DNA of 64,000 bases from Schistosoma haematobium (Eukaryota > Platyhelminthes > Trematoda > Strigeidida > Schistosomatidae). The notes beneath the pieces were generated by a model, which did no database searches, had not been told where the DNA came from, and was given only the letters and a program-made list of their open reading frames with translations. This document shows positions 59,708-64,000 of the stretch, piece by piece (positions within the stretch are counted from its first letter, which is position 1; every line of letters starts with the position of its first letter). The stretch covers positions 5,614,801 through 5,678,800 of the forward strand of contig NC_067198.1 in assembly GCF_000699445.3 (NCBI RefSeq), in the 5' to 3' direction. The translations under genes were made by a program, and so were the position numbers.

Positions 59708-59760
59708 TGCTTCCTTGTACCAACGTTTGTGTTTAAATAAACATAAATATATAAATAAAT
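59405..59760 (+). mobile_element. retroposon R, sense +, with TA expansion
   Basis: A 5'-truncated R copy containing a (TA)n run (about 59667-59705) at the place where other copies have CATATATATTT, then the normal end (CCTTGTACCAACGTTTGTG) and an A/T tail. Confidence 0.8.
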
Positions 59761-60104
59761 TGACCCAACCAATATGATTTTGACGAGTATTTATGTTTCA
59801 CAGTTTAGGATGCATTCATTAGCGCTTTTGAACTCAGCATCTAGCACTTCTTAAAGTTTAAGTTTCCTTCCACTTGTTGTCTTCTGTCCAAGTGCTTGTT
59901 ATTTGACACTCGAACATTCAAAACAAACTTCCCAAATTATGTAACAGTTTTTTATTTGTGTATATTTTTTATCGAAAATCCTTTGTTAAAGTGTATAATG
60001 TCAAAAAGTATAGACATGACCGTAATATTGATGGCTTATTAGTATAGAAAACACGATTTTCAGCCAACTGGCTACATGTTTGAACCCTGTTACATCTACT
60101 TTTG

Positions 60105-60499
60105 CTCTATTGTATAATGAGTTTTATCTATTGAGACATGTATTAGGCATGCCCTGGTAGGTACAGTCTAGCAGATTGGTTTCTTCGTAGTTATCGTAAC
60201 CAGTAATTGGCAGTGTCAGGTGATATAACTCAGAATCATTCACGATGGCACGGACGTATTCATTCCCTCAAATCTTAATTTTAACATTACCTATTACTTT
60301 TTATCTTACCAACTCACCCTTTGTTCCTAAATCATCATACTGTATATGTCTAGTTGTTTCTGGTACTACTGATACTGTTATTACTTGTACTACTCTGGCA
60401 TTTTTAAAAATAACTTCATCTCGTTGTGGTCATATAATGTGTTAACGTGGACCGAAGCTTGTATATGTTCCCGCATTCCACGTTGCTTCTAACTGACCA
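60105..60499 (+). mobile_element. LINE 3' end, + strand
   Basis: The stretch TTATCGTAACCAGTAATTGG through CTCAGAATCATTCACGATGG matches the RT C-terminal coding region, followed by a 3' UTR ending TTGCTTCTAACTGACC. Frame decayed. Confidence 0.7.
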
Positions 60500-60502
60500 A
60501 AA

Positions 60503-61190
60503 TCAGTCAGCTACAACGTAGGACCAGGCACATATATGCATCGGTCCAAGTTGCCGTATCTCATTACCACAGCAAGATGAACACTGGATTCACAGAAGTG
60601 GTTAGTTCAATGGTAGTAATATATAAAAGAAAGATTGCATATAAGGAAGAAAGAAAGATATAAAGCAATTTTAATCTCATATTTTAAGGGAAGACAAAGA
60701 GTGTATGCACTGAATCCATTGTGATCGATTCTGAGGCATGTCAGACAGAGTCTCCAACCATTGGTTACGATAGTCATGCAGACCCCAATCAAGTAGTCTG
60801 CATCTGCCAACATGGCTCAGACTAGAAGTTAGTGACTTCAAGCACTGATGCCACGTTTTGGTTTGGCCGACTCTAATTTTTCTTCAACCATCCCCAATAC
60901 CAGTCAGCACTAAGCATCGTGGTAATCGGAGTTCAGGCATACGCAACACGTGACCCAACCATCTTGGTCAATAAAAATTTACAACCTCATCAACTGATTT
61001 ACCATCATTCCCTAATACCCTGCGTCTAACCTCACTATTACTTACCCGATGATCCCAGCAGATGCCAGCAATATTTCTAAGGCATCTGTGGTCAAATACT
61101 AGTAGCTTACGAGTATCCTCCACTCTTAATGTCCACGTTTTGCAGCCGTGAAGTAGAACAGAACGAACTGCCGCTCAGTATACTGACCAA
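60503..61190 (-). mobile_element. RTE-like LINE 3' end, minus strand
   Basis: The minus frame reads LHGCKTWTLRVEDTRKLLVF, DHRCLRNIAGICWDHRVSNS, DGKSVDEVVNF and RNQWLETLSDMPQNRSQW, with few stops. The 3' UTR faces the end of the previous copy, tail to tail at about 60500. Confidence 0.85.
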
Positions 61191-61871
61191 AATATAGTCA
61201 GATAATATTACTTGACCTCACAGGACCAATATAGTTCTATCCTATGTATATTAACCTATACATACATAACTAAATAATATTATGACATATTTTTATGTAT
61301 TACTGTGCTTTTTTTCTACTGAAAGCTGCAAATGATGTATATTCTGTAATGTATCCATGTTTGATTAGTGAATTTCCATATATATGTCATGAAAGTGGTT
61401 TAAATGATGAAACTTATGGAAATACTTAAATTCCTAAAAATGATTTCGAATCATAGATGGTTTCAATTTGCTAATGTAAGCACTATTCTTTTTTTCTTTT
61501 AAGGATAAGCAAAAGTGTGAAAGTGGTTCATGATAACAGCAATAATAATTCTTCTGTAGTTGAAATCCATATGTTTATGACACATGCTACACTTTTGAAC
61601 GACCGATTTTTAATGGTCACTTGATAGTTATATATATGTGAATTGATTTAATGATAAACCACATGTGATTGACATATTCGGTCACTTTTGCTTCAATTAA
61701 GTTTTTAAAAAAGTGTGCTAATCATGTGTGAGTATTCACTAAAGGTTTCAAATGTACATGTTTTGCCTACTTCTAGTTCATAAGTTAGTTACTTGTAATT
61801 ATTTTGAATATTGTGACGAGAGTACTGTGACTAAGCAGCAATCAGCTCTAATCAGATAATCTCCAGTATAC

Positions 61872-61873
61872 AC

Positions 61874-61930
<57 letters not shown>
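61872..61930. repeat. (TA)n microsatellite
   Basis: About 28 uninterrupted TA units, directly visible. Confidence 0.95.
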
Positions 61931-61931
<1 letters not shown>

Positions 61932-63099
61932 TGATTTACATAGGTGACAGTTAATTAATCAAGAAAATGGTAGATTGTTGGCATCCTTCAACGACCATTA
62001 ATCAGTACTTTTATCATAGTAACAGTTAATTAGTATTTGGTTATGAATTAACACTGTATTATAATGATATAACTGTCAGTTTATACTTATAGATTAGGTA
62101 CGAACACAGTCAAACAGGGAAGTATTGAAATCGCATGATTTACACATAAGGCGTCTAAGAATCGATTGTGATGGAGTTCTGTTCTTTGAGTTGGATGGTC
62201 TAGTTGAAGAGCTTTCATCGTTATTCTAAACGACATCATCAACACAAATCTTAGTTAGAACTGAATTGTTCGAATTTCTGCACATATGGCTCACAGCTTG
62301 TCCTGTAGACTTCGATGTTGTTTGGTTATTGTGAACCTTTAACATGTTATTGTTTACTTCTTTATTTTAGTTGTATCTTCCATTGATTTGGTTTTTGGCT
62401 CTATATTTGTATCTCTGTATTAGTAATACTGAGGTCCAACTGTGTATTCTAGCAAAGTAACTATGTCACCATGCTGAAACACTAACTTCACTGGCTTCCA
62501 CATCGTGTATTTTTTGCTTATGTTAGTACTGGTTCAGAAATACATAGAGATAGTCAACTTTTGAAATGTCATTATTGTACGGGACTGGAATCTGTAGGTT
62601 CATCATAACTCTTTGATTGGGTTTTTAAAGACAATATAACTCAATAACTTGAGTCATTAAATGTGGCTCGGAATAGAAAGCAAAAGGTATTCTGCTATAG
62701 TCTTCTTTTAAGCTCTTTCGTTAACTAAAACAAGTTTTTCCTTGGCTGTATTTTCAACCAAACTCCATCTCTTATTAAATACTGTTCTTGTTACTTTATT
62801 GACTTAAGAGCCTCATTCCCACTTCAGTTTCTTCACAATTTATGTGACCCACACTTTTTGGTGCTTTATTGTATTATCAAAATTGACATATGATATAGAT
62901 AAATGAATAGGTAGTTTTTCTCTACAGTACAGTACCCCTTCGTTTCAACACTTTTTATTAGTTAGTAAACTGAAGTCAAAACGGTTTATTACAAATTTGA
63001 GTATAATATTATTCTATTAAATGTGTATTAAAACACGGAGCAAATGATAGAATGATGCACAAAAAATAGACAAACAAAAATCTCATAAACATAGTTCCC

Positions 63100-63880
63100 T
63101 TTATTATCTTGAAGAGAGCAAAAACAAAGATTGGTGCTAATCTCGAAAGAACCAAGCTCAAAAAATCGATTGATGAAATGGTTTATTATTCGAGGTATGT
63201 TTACAACACCTTCATCATGTGTAATAATCAACAACACACAACAAATTTGTTGAAACTTTTCAACGAAATTCATAAAAGTATCCATTTTACTATGGAGCAT
63301 TAAAATGTGAACCACGTTCCATTTTCTCGACATCACACTAAAACAAAGAAAGGATGGCACAGTCCATCAATTCAGTCTATCAAAAAAACAGAATGGGATT
63401 TATCACAATTGCAATAGCTTTTGTCCATTCCGTTACAAAAACGCACTGGTTAAAACATTTCATAGAACAGAAAGAATATTTACTGTGGATACGCTAGAAG
63501 TGGAACTAATGAATGTGAAAAAGACTAAAGGCTGCATTGATAAGAGCTTATCCTGCAACTAAACTGTTGTCCGAAATAACATGTTCTTTAACACAATTAA
63601 AGGTCGATAGGTATCCCTTTCATGTTACCACCAACTGTATATACAAATCCATATGTATCTGCCGAAGCAGTTACATCGGTAGAACAGAAAAGAGAGCCTA
63701 CGTCCGATCCAAATAACATATTCCAGAAAGTCTTAGACCAAATGTATTAAAAGCATTCAACAGTGCCATCTCTAGACACCTTGGCACAGGACGTCAAGTA
63801 GATAGACTGAAGTTATTCAAGGTGGTTAGCAACAATTTGCTAGAGCTACAGAAATTAATGGTCTAAAACTTGGTCTATGT
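63100..63880 (+). mobile_element. Penelope-like element, 3' part, broken
   Basis: 63109-63303 is open and reads KSIDEMVYYSRYVYNTFIMC followed by LLKLFNEIHKSIHFTMEH. This is the RT catalytic block of Penelope-like elements, with YVYN where the active site should be YVDD, so it is catalytically dead. Further on, in another frame, SSYIGRTEKRAYVRSK and FNSAISRHLGTGRQVDRLK are the GIY-YIG endonuclease. Several frameshifts and stops lie between. The 5' part is missing. Confidence 0.8.
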
Positions 63881-64000
63881 GTCCAGAAAAAAGTGATAAA
63901 TCTTTCTTTGCCCTGGTAACATTACATCCTTTTTATTGCGTCATTCATTATTTCAACTCTTTCTGAAGTTGGATTACATCATTGCCATTTTTATTCAATT

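Larger units (their letters stand above)
58943..64000 (+). other. probable PITP intron 5, start
   Basis: No exon coding the expected C-terminal segment (Trp-rich FCWLDKW-like) was found in this stretch. The gene therefore probably continues past 64000. The region holds R, two LINE ends, TA repeats and a Penelope-like fragment. Confidence 0.5.

Noticed and set aside
61501..61540. possible PITP exon 6 after the acceptor TTTCTTTTAAG
   Set aside because: The frame closes after eight codons and has no likeness to the expected C-terminal segment.

Overview
The window is a piece of a schistosome (Schistosoma, blood-fluke) chromosome. The grounds are an AT-rich sequence dense in retroposons, a hammerhead-ribozyme SINE of the Sm-alpha type, RTE-like LINE ends, Penelope-like element remnants, and genes split into small exons by introns full of repeats. 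Nothing bacterial, phage-like or plasmid-like is present; there is no CRISPR array and no rRNA gene. I cannot settle the species from sequence alone.

Two protein-coding genes can be built, both on the + strand. Gene 1 (9246-44809) is the 3' part of a long gene: 14 exons whose splice phases all agree, giving 823 codons and a stop. The product is a Ser/Asn-rich protein with an N-terminal predicted helical part that I do not recognise; its start lies upstream of 9246 or outside the window. Gene 2 (51663 to beyond 58942) is a class I phosphatidylinositol transfer protein (PITP alpha/beta type), with five exons covering the first 224 residues. Its first two introns are only 75 and 36 bp, then come introns of about 2.0 and 4.5 kb. 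The last part of the protein is not in the window.

Most of the rest is repeats. I see: (i) Sm-alpha-type SINEs (tRNA-like head plus hammerhead); (ii) a second tRNA-headed SINE family, here called SINE-II, which also carries a hammerhead motif, with about 25 copies or pieces; (iii) a family of about 280 bp with terminal inverted repeats (MITE-like); (iv) a retroposon of about 530 bp with an (AAAT)n tail, called R here; (v) RTE-type LINE 3' ends; (vi) a GC-richer retroposon of about 566 bp, called Q, one copy bounded by a 12-bp target duplication; (vii) Penelope-like fragments, one flanked by inverted hammerhead-like sequences; (viii) three solo-LTR-like units; (ix) microsatellites.

Layout: 1-9.2 kb repeats and unassigned sequence; 9.2-44.8 kb gene 1 with repeat-filled introns; 44.8-51.6 kb intergenic, with one weak candidate gene at 48.5-49.3 kb; 51.7-58.9 kb the PITP gene; 58.9-64 kb probably PITP intron or downstream sequence with LINE, R and Penelope pieces. 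The most interesting pattern is that the 5' break points of truncated SINE-II and Sm-alpha copies, and the joints of inverted SINE fusions, repeatedly fall inside or beside the hammerhead domain.
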